From positions 1-49,082 of the forward strand of contig JACDGU010000002.1 in NCBI GenBank assembly GCA_013821475.1: DNA of 49,082 nucleotides, given 5' to 3'. A program made the translations under genes and the position numbers. The DNA is from Solirubrobacterales bacterium (GTDB lineage: Bacteria > Actinomycetota > Thermoleophilia > Solirubrobacterales > 70-9). The notes under the pieces were generated by a model. The model was not told the origin of the DNA and did no database searches. It worked only from the letters and a program-made list of their open reading frames with translations. This document shows positions 15,044 to 23,203 of the stretch, in pieces; the stretch's first letter is position 1; every line of letters starts with the position of its first letter.

Positions 15044-16594
15044 TCAGCCGAGGACCACGACCTTCGCCTTGATCGCCTTGCCGGAGGCCCCCTTGAAGAT
15101 GAACTTCAGCTTGTAGGAGCCGGGGTCAGCCGACGGCTTGACCTTCAGCTTCAGCGTCCCCCCTTTCTTCTTGGCTCCGACGATTTTGCCGAGCCTCCTG
15201 CACCGTGGCGCCTTCAGCGCTTTCTTCGAGGCACCGAGGAGCTTGACGCAGACCTGGGCGTTGACCGTCCCGAGGTCGCCCTGGTTGGCGGCATTGAGCT
15301 TGAAGGTCGCGAGCTTGCCGGCCTTCGCCCTGGCCACCTTCTTCGTCGTCAGCTTCAGCTTCGCCGCTTTGACGCTGAGCGGAGCGCTGATCTGAGCGGT
15401 GGAGCCCTCCTGGTTGGTCGCCGTAACCGTGCAGGAGTATTCGCCTGCCGATTTCGCCGTCAGGGTCGCCGCGGTGGCGCCGGCAATCGGGGCACCGTTG
15501 TTGCTCCATTGGTAAGCGAGGGAGCGCGGCGCCTGGTAGACGAAGGAGCCGGGGTAATCGGCGCCCCAGACCCCCGGCGAGCAGCTCAGCGCCACGCGGG
15601 AGGTTTTCGAGCGCGTCACCGCGGGCGCGCCGATGCCGCTCGGCGTTTTTAGGATCAGCGGATCCTGGGGTTCGCTAAGCGGCGCGGTGGCGATATTGAT
15701 TCCGCCTCCCCCTCCAGCCAGGTTGAGGAACCCGAACGCGCCTTTCGCTTCAGTCTTGTTTTCGTAATTGGCCCAGCGGATCTGGCCAATGGTGGGATCG
15801 AGCGTCAGGCCGTAGGGATCGTTGTAGGGAACGCTGCCGGCGGGGATATCGGCGCCGCCGCCGGATCCGTTGAGGTTCGCGTGGGACACGTCATTCGTGC
15901 TGGATTTCGGGATGTAATTGACCCAATAGATACGACCGCCGGCGGGATCGACGGCAATACCGGAGGCGAAGGTGTTCGGCGTCGCGCCGGCAGTGCTGAT
16001 CGAGCCGACGCCGCTGCCGTTCGTATTCGCGTACATGATTTCTTGGCCGGGGACCGTGCCCTGGAACCAGTAGACACGGCCGGCGGACGGGTCAATTGCC
16101 AGTCGGTAGGCTTCGACTTCAGTTCCCGCGGTGTTCAAGAGGCCGCCCGAGCTTCCATCGAGGTTCGCCCTTGAGATGGTCTTGGCAGTCGCGTTGATCC
16201 AGTAGATCATTCGAGTCGCGGGGTCGAGCGTCAGACCCTGCGGGCTTTCGACCGGCGCGCCAGGGGGCGCGAAGACGCTCGCACCGCTGCCGTCGAGATT
16301 GATGGCGGTGATCCCGTTGCTCCCGGCGACGAACAGGCGGTTGGTGACGCTGTCGTAGGCCATCCCTTCAGGTTCTTTCAGTGCCGCGCCGCTCAGGTTG
16401 AGGGAACCGCCGCCGCTGCCGTCGAGACCGGCGAATCCGATCGAAGGCGGAGTGGCTCCGTAGTTGTTCCAGTACATGGTTTCAGCCGCCTCCGAGCGCG
16501 CGGCGCCGGCCAAGCCGGCGAGGATGACGAGCAGGAGGCACGCGGCTCCCGTGAGTGAGCTGCGTCGAGGGCGGACAGACGGCTTGAGGAGCAA
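15044..16594 (-). CDS. Secreted YWTD-type beta-propeller with Ig-like and Lys-rich domains
   Basis: A 516-residue exported protein. The signal peptide spans about residues 12-36 (ACLLLVILAGLAGAARSEA). Residues 38-310 carry LDL-receptor class B (YWTD)-like blades, each with a LTLDPATRMIYWIN-type strand: compare AGRVYWFQG, GGRIYWVNY and IGQIRWANY with conserved ANLDGSG turns. Residues about 325-410 are an Ig-like domain (AYQWSNNGAPIAGATAATLT, YSCTVTATNQEGST). The C-terminal 100 residues are Lys-rich beta structure (KLKLTTKKVARAKAGKLATF; GKIVGAKKKGGTLKLKVKPS). Architecture parallels the TolB-like protein at 8924; a cell-surface binding role is inferred. Confidence 0.85.
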   Translation of the reverse strand: MLLKPSVRPRRSSLTGAACLLLVILAGLAGAARSEAAETMYWNNYGATPPSIGFAGLDGSGGGSLNLSGAALKEPEGMAYDSVTNRLFVAGSNGITAINLDGSGASVFAPPGAPVESPQGLTLDPATRMIYWINATAKTISRANLDGSSGGLLNTAGTEVEAYRLAIDPSAGRVYWFQGTVPGQEIMYANTNGSGVGSISTAGATPNTFASGIAVDPAGGRIYWVNYIPKSSTNDVSHANLNGSGGGADIPAGSVPYNDPYGLTLDPTIGQIRWANYENKTEAKGAFGFLNLAGGGGGINIATAPLSEPQDPLILKTPSGIGAPAVTRSKTSRVALSCSPGVWGADYPGSFVYQAPRSLAYQWSNNGAPIAGATAATLTAKSAGEYSCTVTATNQEGSTAQISAPLSVKAAKLKLTTKKVARAKAGKLATFKLNAANQGDLGTVNAQVCVKLLGASKKALKAPRCRRLGKIVGAKKKGGTLKLKVKPSADPGSYKLKFIFKGASGKAIKAKVVVLG

Positions 16595-16660
16595 CGGGTT
16601 CCTTCCGAGCGGGGACGAGGAGTGAGGCTACTTTTTACCAGTGCTTGGATCAAAGCGGAG

Positions 16661-16893
16661 TCAGGCGGGCTGCCACAGCTCGATCCGATTGCCCTCGGGG
16701 TCGGTGACCCAGCCGAATCGGCCGACACCCTCCATGTCCTGCGTCTCCTCAGCCACGTCCGCTCCTTGGTTTGGTGCGCCGTCGGCCCGTCTTCCTGACC
16801 CCACAGCCGCTCTCATCGGCGTCGAGGCCGAGGCAATCGCGGTACCACGCCCCCAGGGCTACCGGGTCAGTTGCCGAAAAGCTGGGTGCAGAT
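16661..16893 (-). pseudogene. VOC/glyoxalase-family gene with internal deletion
   Basis: On the minus strand the start gives FSATDPVALGAWYRDCLGLD then ADESGCGV, and another frame ends EETQDMEGVGRFGWVTDPEG then NRIELWQPA and a stop at 16661. These are the two ends of a roughly 120-residue VOC protein; about 50 residues between them are gone and the frame is shifted. No usable start remains. Space between the flanking genes (16595-16966) holds nothing else recognisable. Confidence 0.75.
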
Positions 16894-16966
16894 GATCGCC
16901 AAGTCTCGTAACCCGCTCAAGGGCTCGGCTGATTGCCTGGCTGCGCGGCGGGCGCCGTCGGCCGGT

Positions 16967-17554
16967 TCACCGATCCGAGGGCGGTCGCAGCACCTGGGCG
17001 ACGGAGCCGTCCGGGTAGACGGTGCTGCTGACCAGCTCAAAGCGCTGCGGCTCCGGGAGGCCGTGCATCAGCGGCAGCCCCTCGCCGAGCGCGACCGGGT
17101 GGATGGTCAGCCGGTACTCGTCGACGAGGCGCTCGCGGATCAGGCTGTTGGCGATGCGCGCGCCACCGAAGACGACGATGTCCTTGCCGCCTTCGGCCTT
17201 ACGCTCGGGGATCTCCTCCTCGACCGGGAGCCGGGACAGCCTCGCGTTGTTCCACTCGACTGCCGAAAGGCTCTGCGAGAAGACGAGCTTGGGAAGCGAG
17301 TTCATGAGTTGGGCCATCGGGTTTTCCGAGTCCGACCAGCCTTTGAACATGTCCTCGTAACCGCGGCGGCCGAGCACGATGAGGCCGATCTGGCTGAGCA
17401 GCTCGAGGTTGACGCGGTGGCGCTGGTCGCCATGCTCTGGCAGCAGGCCCCCGTCGGGGGTGAGCCAATCGATCTCATGGTCGCGGCGGGCGACGAAGCC
17501 GTCCAGGGAGACCGACATGTGAAGGATCAGCCGGCGGCCCGTATCCCCGCTCAT
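16967..17554 (-). CDS. RibD C-terminal/DHFR-like reductase, second of a pair
   Basis: A 195-residue dihydrofolate-reductase-fold protein: LILHMSVSLDGFVARRDHEI at the start, LIVLGRRGYEDMFKGW, PKLVFSQSLSAVEW, the nucleotide loop KDIVVFGGARIANSLIRERL, and VDEYRLTIHPVALGEGLPLM. Members of this actinobacterial family are NADPH- or F420-linked in some cases, but the substrate is unknown. ATG 17554 overlaps the stop of the paralogous upstream gene as ATGA, so the two are translationally coupled. Length is normal for the family. Confidence 0.88.
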   Translation of the reverse strand: MSGDTGRRLILHMSVSLDGFVARRDHEIDWLTPDGGLLPEHGDQRHRVNLELLSQIGLIVLGRRGYEDMFKGWSDSENPMAQLMNSLPKLVFSQSLSAVEWNNARLSRLPVEEEIPERKAEGGKDIVVFGGARIANSLIRERLVDEYRLTIHPVALGEGLPLMHGLPEPQRFELVSSTVYPDGSVAQVLRPPSDR

Positions 17555-18147
17555 GACAACACCCGGTAGCGCAGGTGAGTGACGCCCGCACCCTCGACGA
17601 TCCGGGTCGGCTCGAGCTCGATGTGGTCGGCACCGAGGTGCTCGAAGAGGCGCCTGCCTTCGCCGAGCAGGACCGGGACCAGGTGGATCTGCAGCTCGTC
17701 GAGGACACCGGCGGCGAGCGCCAGCTGGGCGGTGCCCGCACCATGAACCAGCACCTCCTTCTCGCCCGCGGCCTCCTTCGCGGCGGCCATCGCCTCCTCG
17801 ACGTCGCTGACGTAGGTCATCAGCGGCCATTGCGCCTCCTCGGCCTCGGGGCGGCGGCTGAGGATGAAGATCGGCACCCCGTCGTGATGGTCTCCCTCCC
17901 AGCCGCCCGCGGGCTCGAAGGTCCCGCGGCCGGCGACCACGGCCCCGGTCGCCATCAGCTCGTCCATCATCGTCCCATTGGCACCCGAGGGGCGGCCCGG
18001 AACTCCTGAGTGCTCGGTGGGGGCGCCGCCCAGGATCCAGTCGTGCAGCCGGTGCCCGGCGTCCCCGAGGCCGTTGCCCGGCCCCTGGTTGGGCCCGGCG
18101 ATGAACCCATCGAGGGACATCGACATATAGAGAACGGTTGCGGACAT
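17551..18147 (-). CDS. RibD C-terminal/DHFR-like reductase, first of a pair
   Basis: A 198-residue paralogue of the next gene downstream. It opens VLYMSMSLDGFIAGPNQGPG, has GAVVAGRGTFEPAGGWEGDH, GVPIFILSRRPEAEEAQWPL, the nucleotide-binding EKEVLVHGAGTAQLALAAGV and LDELQIHLVPVLLGEGRRLF. Tandem pairs of this family often form heterodimers or represent duplicated reductases; which applies here is not visible. The leader 18148-18326 holds no gene; ATG 18147 has GAAGGAGAAG in front. Confidence 0.88.
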   Translation of the reverse strand: MSATVLYMSMSLDGFIAGPNQGPGNGLGDAGHRLHDWILGGAPTEHSGVPGRPSGANGTMMDELMATGAVVAGRGTFEPAGGWEGDHHDGVPIFILSRRPEAEEAQWPLMTYVSDVEEAMAAAKEAAGEKEVLVHGAGTAQLALAAGVLDELQIHLVPVLLGEGRRLFEHLGADHIELEPTRIVEGAGVTHLRYRVLS

Positions 18148-18326
18148 CGTTCTTCTCCTTCTTTCATCGACACGGCTCGTTAGCCGCGCGTTTACCCAGA
18201 CGACGAACGAGCAACGCCGGAATCGACATCGACAGCGCGAGGCTGTCCACGCGGCCGTAGTCGAGGACGGGCAAGAGCCAACGGGACGCGGTTGCCGACG
18301 CCGTTACAGCGAGTCGAGGTCGCGCA

Positions 18327-18683
18327 TCAGCGGGTCCTCACCGGGCGGCGTCCGGCCTGTGCGTCGCCCCGGGCGACGGCACGTTCCTTGATGGCCGCGA
18401 AGTCGGCGTCGCGACCTGCGGTCAGCGCGGGCTCGTCGATCTCGATCTTCGAGCTGTCTGTCGGGTCGTATCGCATCGGCAGCACGGCCCCCACGCGGTG
18501 CTCGCCGCAAGAGAGATGTAGCCGCCGCTCGACCTCGACCGTCCCACCGTCGTCCAATTGCACGCGCACCGTGACCTTGTATCGCCCGCGCATGTCGGTG
18601 CTGCCGCGGAAAAACTCCGGCGCCTCAATGATGACGCCATTCACCCGGGCGCCGCCGTCGACCAGCTTGTCGCTACCGAACAT
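18327..18683 (-). CDS. Small conserved hypothetical protein
   Basis: A 118-residue soluble protein: ARVNGVIIEAPEFFRGSTDM, RGRYKVTVRVQLDDGGTVEV, HLSCGEHRVGAVLPMRYDPT and DSSKIEIDEPALTAGRD. The strand-rich core with a VRVxLDDGxxxxxE centre and PVRYDPxDxSKIEID-type end is shared with a set of actinobacterial proteins that often carry a short C-terminal helix. The decayed gene at 14530-14800 seems related. No enzymatic motif. Bases 18684-18860 between this gene and the next have no convincing gene; one frame reads LCARLIEKLKRSIDAYEA, possibly a remnant. Confidence 0.6.
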   Translation of the reverse strand: MFGSDKLVDGGARVNGVIIEAPEFFRGSTDMRGRYKVTVRVQLDDGGTVEVERRLHLSCGEHRVGAVLPMRYDPTDSSKIEIDEPALTAGRDADFAAIKERAVARGDAQAGRRPVRTR

Positions 18684-18860
18684 GCCCGGAGGTTATTCCC
18701 AGGCCATGAGGCTGTCCAGCGGTCCGCGCTCGATCCTGAACGTCTTCATGACCTGCGGCCCGCGAACTCCGGCCGACGTCCGTCGCGCCGGACGAACAGG
18801 AGCAGCACGCGGGGTTGTGCGCTCGGCTCATCGAAAAGCTCAAACGGTCGATAGACGCCT

Positions 18861-19937
18861 ATGAGGCTGACAGCACCCTCAGCCGGCACCGCGGTGCTCG
18901 GCGAGACTCTGGCCGACCTGCGCGCCGAGGGCAGGCGTGAACGCGTGCTCGACATGGAGCGGCGCCTGCGGCCCTACCGACTCGCCTGCTACGGCGTCCT
19001 CGCGGCGGCCCTGCTGGCGATGACGCCGACGATCAACGGTGGCTGGGTCTGGATCGTGCCCCTGAGTCTCGGCTTGGGTGGCTTCGCGGTGGCCGACCAC
19101 TTCATGGTCTCGAGCAGCCGGCCGGCGGCCTGGGTCGCCGCGGCGTGGGGAATCCTGCCGCTGCTGCTCGGCGGCGCCGTCCTTGCGAGCGGCGGCCCGG
19201 CGAGCCCGCTGGTCATCTGGTTCACGGTCCCGGCAGTGACCCTCGGTGCCCGCTTTGACCCCCGCGGCACGGTGATCGGCAGCGTCTACCTGACCGCGAT
19301 CTTCCTGGCGAGCACGGTGCTGCCCCATCCCTCCCAGGCGGCAGACGAGCGCCAGCTGCTGATCGCGACCGCCGCGCTGATCATCAGCACGGTGATCCTC
19401 TCCGGCGCCCTCGCCAACTCGGAGCGCCTTCATCGCCGGCGCTCGACGCTTGACCCGCTGACCGGGCTCTTCAACCGCAATGCGCTGGAGCAGCGCCTGG
19501 CCGAACTGCACGGGCAGCGCAGTGGCGTGACAGAGGGTCTCTCCCACGCACTGCTGATCTGCGACCTCGATCATTTCAAGGCGGTCAACGACCGCCTCGG
19601 CCACAGCGCGGGCGATGCGGTCCTGCAGGACGTCGCCTACGTGATGCGCTCGACTCTGCGGGCCGGCGATTCGATCTTCCGGGTCGGCGGCGAGGAGATC
19701 CTGATCCTGCTTCCGGGCGCCCCGCGACGCGACGCCGTCGAGATCGCCGAACGGCTCCGCGAGGAGGTCCGCGAGCGGCGCCCGATCGGGGTCACCGTTA
19801 CGGTCAGCATCGGGGTCGCGATCTGCGAATCAGCGACGGTCGACACCGACGACCTGATCGCCCGCGCCGACCTCGCCCTGTATGCGGCCAAGGACGCCGG
19901 GCGCGACGCCGTGGTGGTCGCCGAAGCCAAGGTCTGA
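18861..19937 (+). CDS. Membrane diguanylate cyclase (GGDEF)
   Basis: A 358-residue protein making c-di-GMP. Residues about 40-185 contain six hydrophobic segments (for example YGVLAAALLAMT, GILPLLLGGAVLAS, AALIISTVILSGAL). Residues 195-355 form the GGDEF domain: STLDPLTGLFNRNALEQRL, LLICDLDHFKAVNDRLGHSA, the active-site loop GGEEI at 276-280 (a functional variant), and LYAAKDAGRDAVVV. The product-inhibition I-site RAGD lies at 267-270, five residues before the active loop, so feedback control is expected. No EAL domain. The membrane part suggests sensing of an unknown signal. Confidence 0.92.
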   Translation: MRLTAPSAGTAVLGETLADLRAEGRRERVLDMERRLRPYRLACYGVLAAALLAMTPTINGGWVWIVPLSLGLGGFAVADHFMVSSSRPAAWVAAAWGILPLLLGGAVLASGGPASPLVIWFTVPAVTLGARFDPRGTVIGSVYLTAIFLASTVLPHPSQAADERQLLIATAALIISTVILSGALANSERLHRRRSTLDPLTGLFNRNALEQRLAELHGQRSGVTEGLSHALLICDLDHFKAVNDRLGHSAGDAVLQDVAYVMRSTLRAGDSIFRVGGEEILILLPGAPRRDAVEIAERLREEVRERRPIGVTVTVSIGVAICESATVDTDDLIARADLALYAAKDAGRDAVVVAEAKV

Positions 19938-20031
19938 TGGGAAACGCGGCACTACTCCCGAACCCCCGCCGGTTGCGAGCTCCCGATCTCGGCCCGCCGC
20001 AATCGCCGCCCATCTGCAGGGCTTTCTGGAG

Positions 20032-20105
20032 GGTGGCTGACCGGGCTCGAACCGGCGACCGCCTGGACCACAACCAGGAGCTCTACCAACTGAGCTACAG
20101 CCACC
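20032..20105 (-). tRNA. tRNA-His (GTG)
   Basis: On the minus strand: acceptor GTGGCTG pairs with CAGCCAC, D-arm TAGCTCAGTTGGTAGAGC, anticodon stem CCTGG/CCAGG with loop reading TTGTGGT (anticodon GTG) and T-arm GGTTCGAGCC. The extra base at the 5' end (20105, G in the transcript) faces C73 at 20032, the G-1:C73 hallmark of tRNA-His. CCA is not encoded. Confidence 0.95.
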
Positions 20106-20135
20106 ACGCCCGGCTAAATCTAGCGGGCGGGCAGG

Positions 20136-20408
20136 TTAGACGTGGCCGGCGATGGCGTGCGGGGGCATAGGGCTGCTCCAGGGCCTCGACGTCGGCCGGG
20201 TCGAGCCCGAGGTCGACGGCGGCCGAGTAGACGTTCGCGTGTCGAAGAAGTTGATCCCCGCATCGAGCGCCCGGCGGATGATCCCGCGGCTCGCCTCCTA
20301 GTCCAGCGACCAGGCGTGGGTGCCGCTGGCGGAGTCGCCGAAGCTCATCCAGTCGAGACAGATCACGGAGACGTCGAGCCCGGTCGCGCCGAGCTTGGTG
20401 AAGCGCAT
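20136..20408 (-). pseudogene. Aldo/keto reductase gene, collapsed by deletion
   Basis: From ATG 20408 the minus strand gives MRFTKLGATGLDVSVICLDW and SFGDSASGTHAWSLD, then an in-frame TAG, then ASRGIIRRALDAGINFFDT, which is the conserved start of an aldo/keto reductase. After a frameshift the text jumps to NVYSAAVDLGLDPADVEALE and a PHAIAGHV ending, the C-terminus of the same family. More than 200 residues between are missing. The remnant lies just upstream of tRNA-His on the same strand. Confidence 0.8.
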
Positions 20409-20409
20409 C

Positions 20410-20956
20410 TCAGCTCGCTTCCATCGCGGGGATTATCTGGCGGCCCATCAGCGCCACCGCGTCGAGATCGCGATGCAGCAGGTGCTGCCCCATGATCCGC
20501 GCCAGCCCCGCCCGCTGCCGCCGAGGATCAGCGGCGGGTGCGGCACCTGCAGCGGCTTGGGCAGCGCGTCGAGCTCGACCGCCCGGTAGTGCTCGCCATC
20601 GAAGCTGAACGGGCCCCTGCCCCAGTGGCCGCGGATCACCTGCAGCTGCTCCTCGAGCGAGTCCAACCGCGGGCCGACCGCGGGCAGGTCGAAGCCGTAG
20701 GCCTCGTGCTCGTTCTCCCACCAGCCGGCGGCGATCCCGAGCTCGACCCGGCCGCCGGAGACGTGGTCGGCGGTGACCACCGCCTTCGCCAGCACCGCCG
20801 GGTGGCGGAAGGTCGCCGGCGAGACCATCGTCCCCAGAGGTAGTGGTCGGAGCGAAAGAGCGTCCCCACGCCGTGTGTTTCGCAGGCCGAGGCCAGCGCC
20901 AGCCAGTCGTCCCAGCTGACGTCCTCCTGGCCCTCGATCATCAAGCAGACTTCCAC
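20410..20956 (-). pseudogene. F420-dependent LLM-class oxidoreductase gene, twice deleted
   Basis: GTG 20956 has an AGGAGGAG ribosome-binding site. It reads VEVCLMIEGQEDVSWDDWLA then THGVGTLFRSDHYL, the start of an F420-linked luciferase-like oxidoreductase. The frame then shifts, having lost about 30-40 residues, into LGTMVSPATFRHPAVLAKAV, GGRVELGIAAGWWENEHEAY and PKPLQVPHPPLILGGSG. A second jump removes the rest down to QHLLHRDLDAVALMGRQIIP. The stop at 20410-20412 is right beside the aldo/keto reductase ATG, so both were one operon. Confidence 0.82.
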
Positions 20957-20999
20957 GGCGCTCCTCCTGGTTGGTTTCGGCTCTCCATCACTCTGCCCG

Positions 21000-21621
21000 T
21001 TACTCGCCGGAGTTGAACTCCTTGATCGCGCTCGGCGCTTCGGAGGCGTTGGCGACGACCAGCGCGGCGGGCTCCGGCAGCGCCGCACAGCCCTCGTCGC
21101 CGAGCGCCTCCAGCGCCTCCTCGATCATCTCCGGCGTTCCCAGCCAGGCCTCGACCAGGGCGAGGTCGGCCTCGGGATGGAAGAGCACTCCCCAGGCATT
21201 GGCGACGCGGAAGGCCTGGTTCTCGGTCTTCTCCGAGGAGGCAAGGTGCTGGGCGCCGTCGGGGAGGTCGAAGACGTCGCCGTGCCAGTGCAGGGCCTCG
21301 ACGCCTGGGGCGAGGAAGCCGAGGATCGGGTCCTCCGGCGCTGAGATCTCGACCGGCGCGAACCCGATCTTCTTGCTCTCCCCCGGCCTCACCTCGGCCC
21401 CGAGCGCCCGCGCCAGCAACCGGGCGCCGAGGCAGAGGCCGAGAACCAGCAGCGCCCATCACCACCGCGCCGGCGACCTCGCCGTGGTCGGGGAGCGGGT
21501 GGCCGGCCAGCGGCTTGACGGTGTGGACCTGGAGCTTGCCGCAGGCGTCGAGGATCGGGTGCTGGGTCTCCCACGGCACGTGCTGGATCGCCAGCAGGGT
21601 TGGACGCTCGTCCAGGCTCAT
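21000..21621 (-). pseudogene. Class I glutamine amidotransferase gene, deleted and frameshifted
   Basis: From ATG 21621: MSLDERPTLLAIQHVPWETQ, HPILDACGKLQVHTVKPLAG and GEVAGAVVMG, then a frameshift into ALLVLGLCLGARLLARALGA (nucleophile Cys within GLCLGAR) and a good C-terminal half with ALHWHGDVFDLPDGA and WGVLFHPEADLALVEAWL. About 30 residues normally between VMG and the nucleophile loop are absent. Glutamine-binding and catalytic His/Glu positions survive, so inactivation is recent. Start and stop are normal. Confidence 0.82.
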
Positions 21622-21656
21622 CGGCCGCCAAGGCTAACCGCGCTACGGTAGTCGCG

Positions 21657-21968
21657 ATGGCCAAGTCCCGCGGCATCGCCCGCTTGCGGCCGGAGTGCCT
21701 CCGGCCTGAGCTCCGCCCCGCCACGATCATCGGCGCGCAGATGCGCGGCTCGATCGCGATCGGCGCCCTCGCCGTCGGCGCGGCGGCGGTCGGCGGCTTC
21801 GCGATCGGCCGGCTTTCGGTCGGCCGCCTGGCGATCGGCCGGGCGACGATCGGCAAGCTGGCGGTCAAGCAGCTGCAGATCGAGGAGCTCGAGATCGGCA
21901 GGCTGACCGTCCGCGAGGGCTGGCCGCAGGCCGCGTCCCCGCCTGACGACGCACCGCGACGTGTCTGA
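21657..21968 (+). CDS. Short pentad-repeat (beta-helix-like) protein
   Basis: A 103-residue protein with about 13 tandem five-residue units of the form [IV]G-x-[LAF]-x from residue 29 to 85: IAIGALAVGAAAVGGFAIGR, LSVGRLAIGRATIGKLAV, then VKQLQIEELEIGRLTV. Regular placement of a branched residue every fifth position suggests a right-handed beta-helix like pentapeptide-repeat proteins, although the consensus is not the usual A(D/N)Lxx. It has no signal peptide. ATG 21657 was chosen because it directly precedes the basic lead-in AKSRGIARLRPE. The stop lies in the stem of the hairpin at 21961. Confidence 0.65.
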   Translation: MAKSRGIARLRPECLRPELRPATIIGAQMRGSIAIGALAVGAAAVGGFAIGRLSVGRLAIGRATIGKLAVKQLQIEELEIGRLTVREGWPQAASPPDDAPRRV

Positions 21969-22004
21969 GCTTTCGGGGTCATATGGACCCCAAAGCTCAG
22001 ACAC
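21961..22004. repeat. Long hairpin at gene junction
   Basis: GTGTCTGAGCTTT at 21961-21973 pairs with AAAGCTCAGACAC at 21992-22004, and inside it GGGGTC pairs with GACCCC around a CATATG-like centre. Only one base is unpaired on the left arm. It covers the last codons of the pentad-repeat gene and ends 7 bases before the next start. It could be a bidirectional terminator or a dispersed palindromic element. Confidence 0.7.
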
Positions 22005-22011
22005 CCCCCCT

Positions 22012-22992
22012 GTGGCGCTGCTCCTTTCACTGTTTCTCCTGCTCACCGCAGTCGTCCTCGCCCTCTCGCCCGCCTCGGCCGCCGCCGAACCCGGCCTGGG
22101 CTCCTGCCAGGTCTTCCCAGACCCGCCGGCCTCGCTCTCGCCGCGGGCGCCGTCGCTGCCGAACGAGGCGGCCTGGAACCAGGACATCTCCAAGGCCCCA
22201 CGGGACCCGCGCTCGGCCGCCTACATCTCCTACATCGACTCCCACGGCGGCGACCACCTTCACCCGGACTTCGGCTCGCCGCGCGCCTACGGCTTCCCCT
22301 TCGCCAGCGTCGGCGCCGGCCAGCGCCGGCTGCCGATCCACTACACCGCCTACGGCTCCGAAAGCAGCCCCGGTCCGTTCCCGGTGCCGGCGGGCGCCCC
22401 GGTCGAGGGCGGCAACGTCAGCGACGGCGACCGCCACGTGCTCGTCGTCGACCGCTCCTCCTGCAAGCTCTACGAGCTCTACCGGGCGTTCTTCGAAGCC
22501 AAGCCGAAGCCGCACTGGAACGCCGACGCCGGCGTCGCCTGGGACCTCAACTCGAGCGCGCTGCGGCCCGACGGCTGGACCTCGGCCGACGCCGCCGGGC
22601 TACCGATCTTCCCCGGCCTCGTCCGCTACGACGAAGTCGCCGCCGGCCACCTCGACCACGCGATCCGGCTGACCGTCGACAGCACCCGCAACGCCTGGGT
22701 CCACCCCGCCTCCCACTGCGCCGGGGACACCTCCAGCGCTGCCGCGCCGCCGATGGGCCTGCGCCTGCGGCTGAAGGCGGGCTACGGGATCGACCACTTC
22801 AGCGGCGCCGCCAAGACGATCGCCGAAGCGATGCAACACTACGGGCTGATCGTCGCCGACAACGGCTCTAACTGGTACTTCAGCGGCAGCAGCGACCGTC
22901 GCTGGGACGACGAAAACCTCGATCAGCTGAAGGGGATTCCCGGCAGCGCCTTCGAAGTCGTCAAGAGCTCGGCTGCCGTCCACTCCTGCTGA
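22012..22992 (+). CDS. Secreted conserved protein of unknown function
   Basis: A 326-residue exported protein. GTG 22012 begins a typical signal peptide (VALLLSLFLLLTAVVLAL, cleavage near ASAAA). The mature part has strongly patterned blocks: LPNEAAWNQDISKAP, DGDRHVLVVDRSSCKLYELY, RPDGWTSADAAGLPIFPGLV, PMGLRLRLKAGY, and HYGLIVADNGSNWYFSG. From memory these blocks recur in uncharacterised actinobacterial proteins. No enzymatic motif that I can name; a carbohydrate- or wall-associated beta fold is possible. Two Cys pairs may form disulphides. Its end overlaps the convergent small membrane gene by 32 bases. Confidence 0.75.
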   Translation: MALLLSLFLLLTAVVLALSPASAAAEPGLGSCQVFPDPPASLSPRAPSLPNEAAWNQDISKAPRDPRSAAYISYIDSHGGDHLHPDFGSPRAYGFPFASVGAGQRRLPIHYTAYGSESSPGPFPVPAGAPVEGGNVSDGDRHVLVVDRSSCKLYELYRAFFEAKPKPHWNADAGVAWDLNSSALRPDGWTSADAAGLPIFPGLVRYDEVAAGHLDHAIRLTVDSTRNAWVHPASHCAGDTSSAAAPPMGLRLRLKAGYGIDHFSGAAKTIAEAMQHYGLIVADNGSNWYFSGSSDRRWDDENLDQLKGIPGSAFEVVKSSAAVHSC

Positions 22993-23116
22993 CCAGGCGC
23001 CAGAGCTTGCCGAAAAAGGCGAGCACGGCAAAGGCGATCCCCAGCCCGATTGCGCCCAGCAGGATCAGGAAGAGGACGAAGGCGATGATCGCCATTGGCA
23101 GCAGCAGGATTTTCAC
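22961..23116 (-). CDS. Small single-span membrane protein
   Basis: A 51-residue protein from GTG 23116: VKILLLPMAIIAFVLFLILL then GAIGLGIAFAVLAFFGKLW, effectively one long or two short membrane segments, with a basic tail RLVSRSGRQPSS. The hydrophobic pattern and positive end support a real gene, perhaps a membrane-stress or secretion accessory peptide. No family named. It overlaps the 3' end of the secreted protein gene at 22012. Confidence 0.55.
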   Translation of the reverse strand: MKILLLPMAIIAFVLFLILLGAIGLGIAFAVLAFFGKLWRLVSRSGRQPSS

Positions 23117-23203
23117 GCGTCCGAAGCCTTCTCGAGATTTGTAACGGCAAGATGAACTCAACAACCGGCTACTAAGGTGTCCCGCAGGGGGACAGGTTCA
23201 GCT

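Noticed and set aside
18684-18860. A frame reading LCARLIEKLKRSIDAYEA before the diguanylate cyclase gene.
   Set aside because: Too short, no start, and it runs into the next gene; at most a remnant, no family recognised.
23117-23203. A c-di-AMP riboswitch before the second NlpC/P60 gene.
   Set aside because: The leader is short and lacks the conserved motif; nothing structured is visible.
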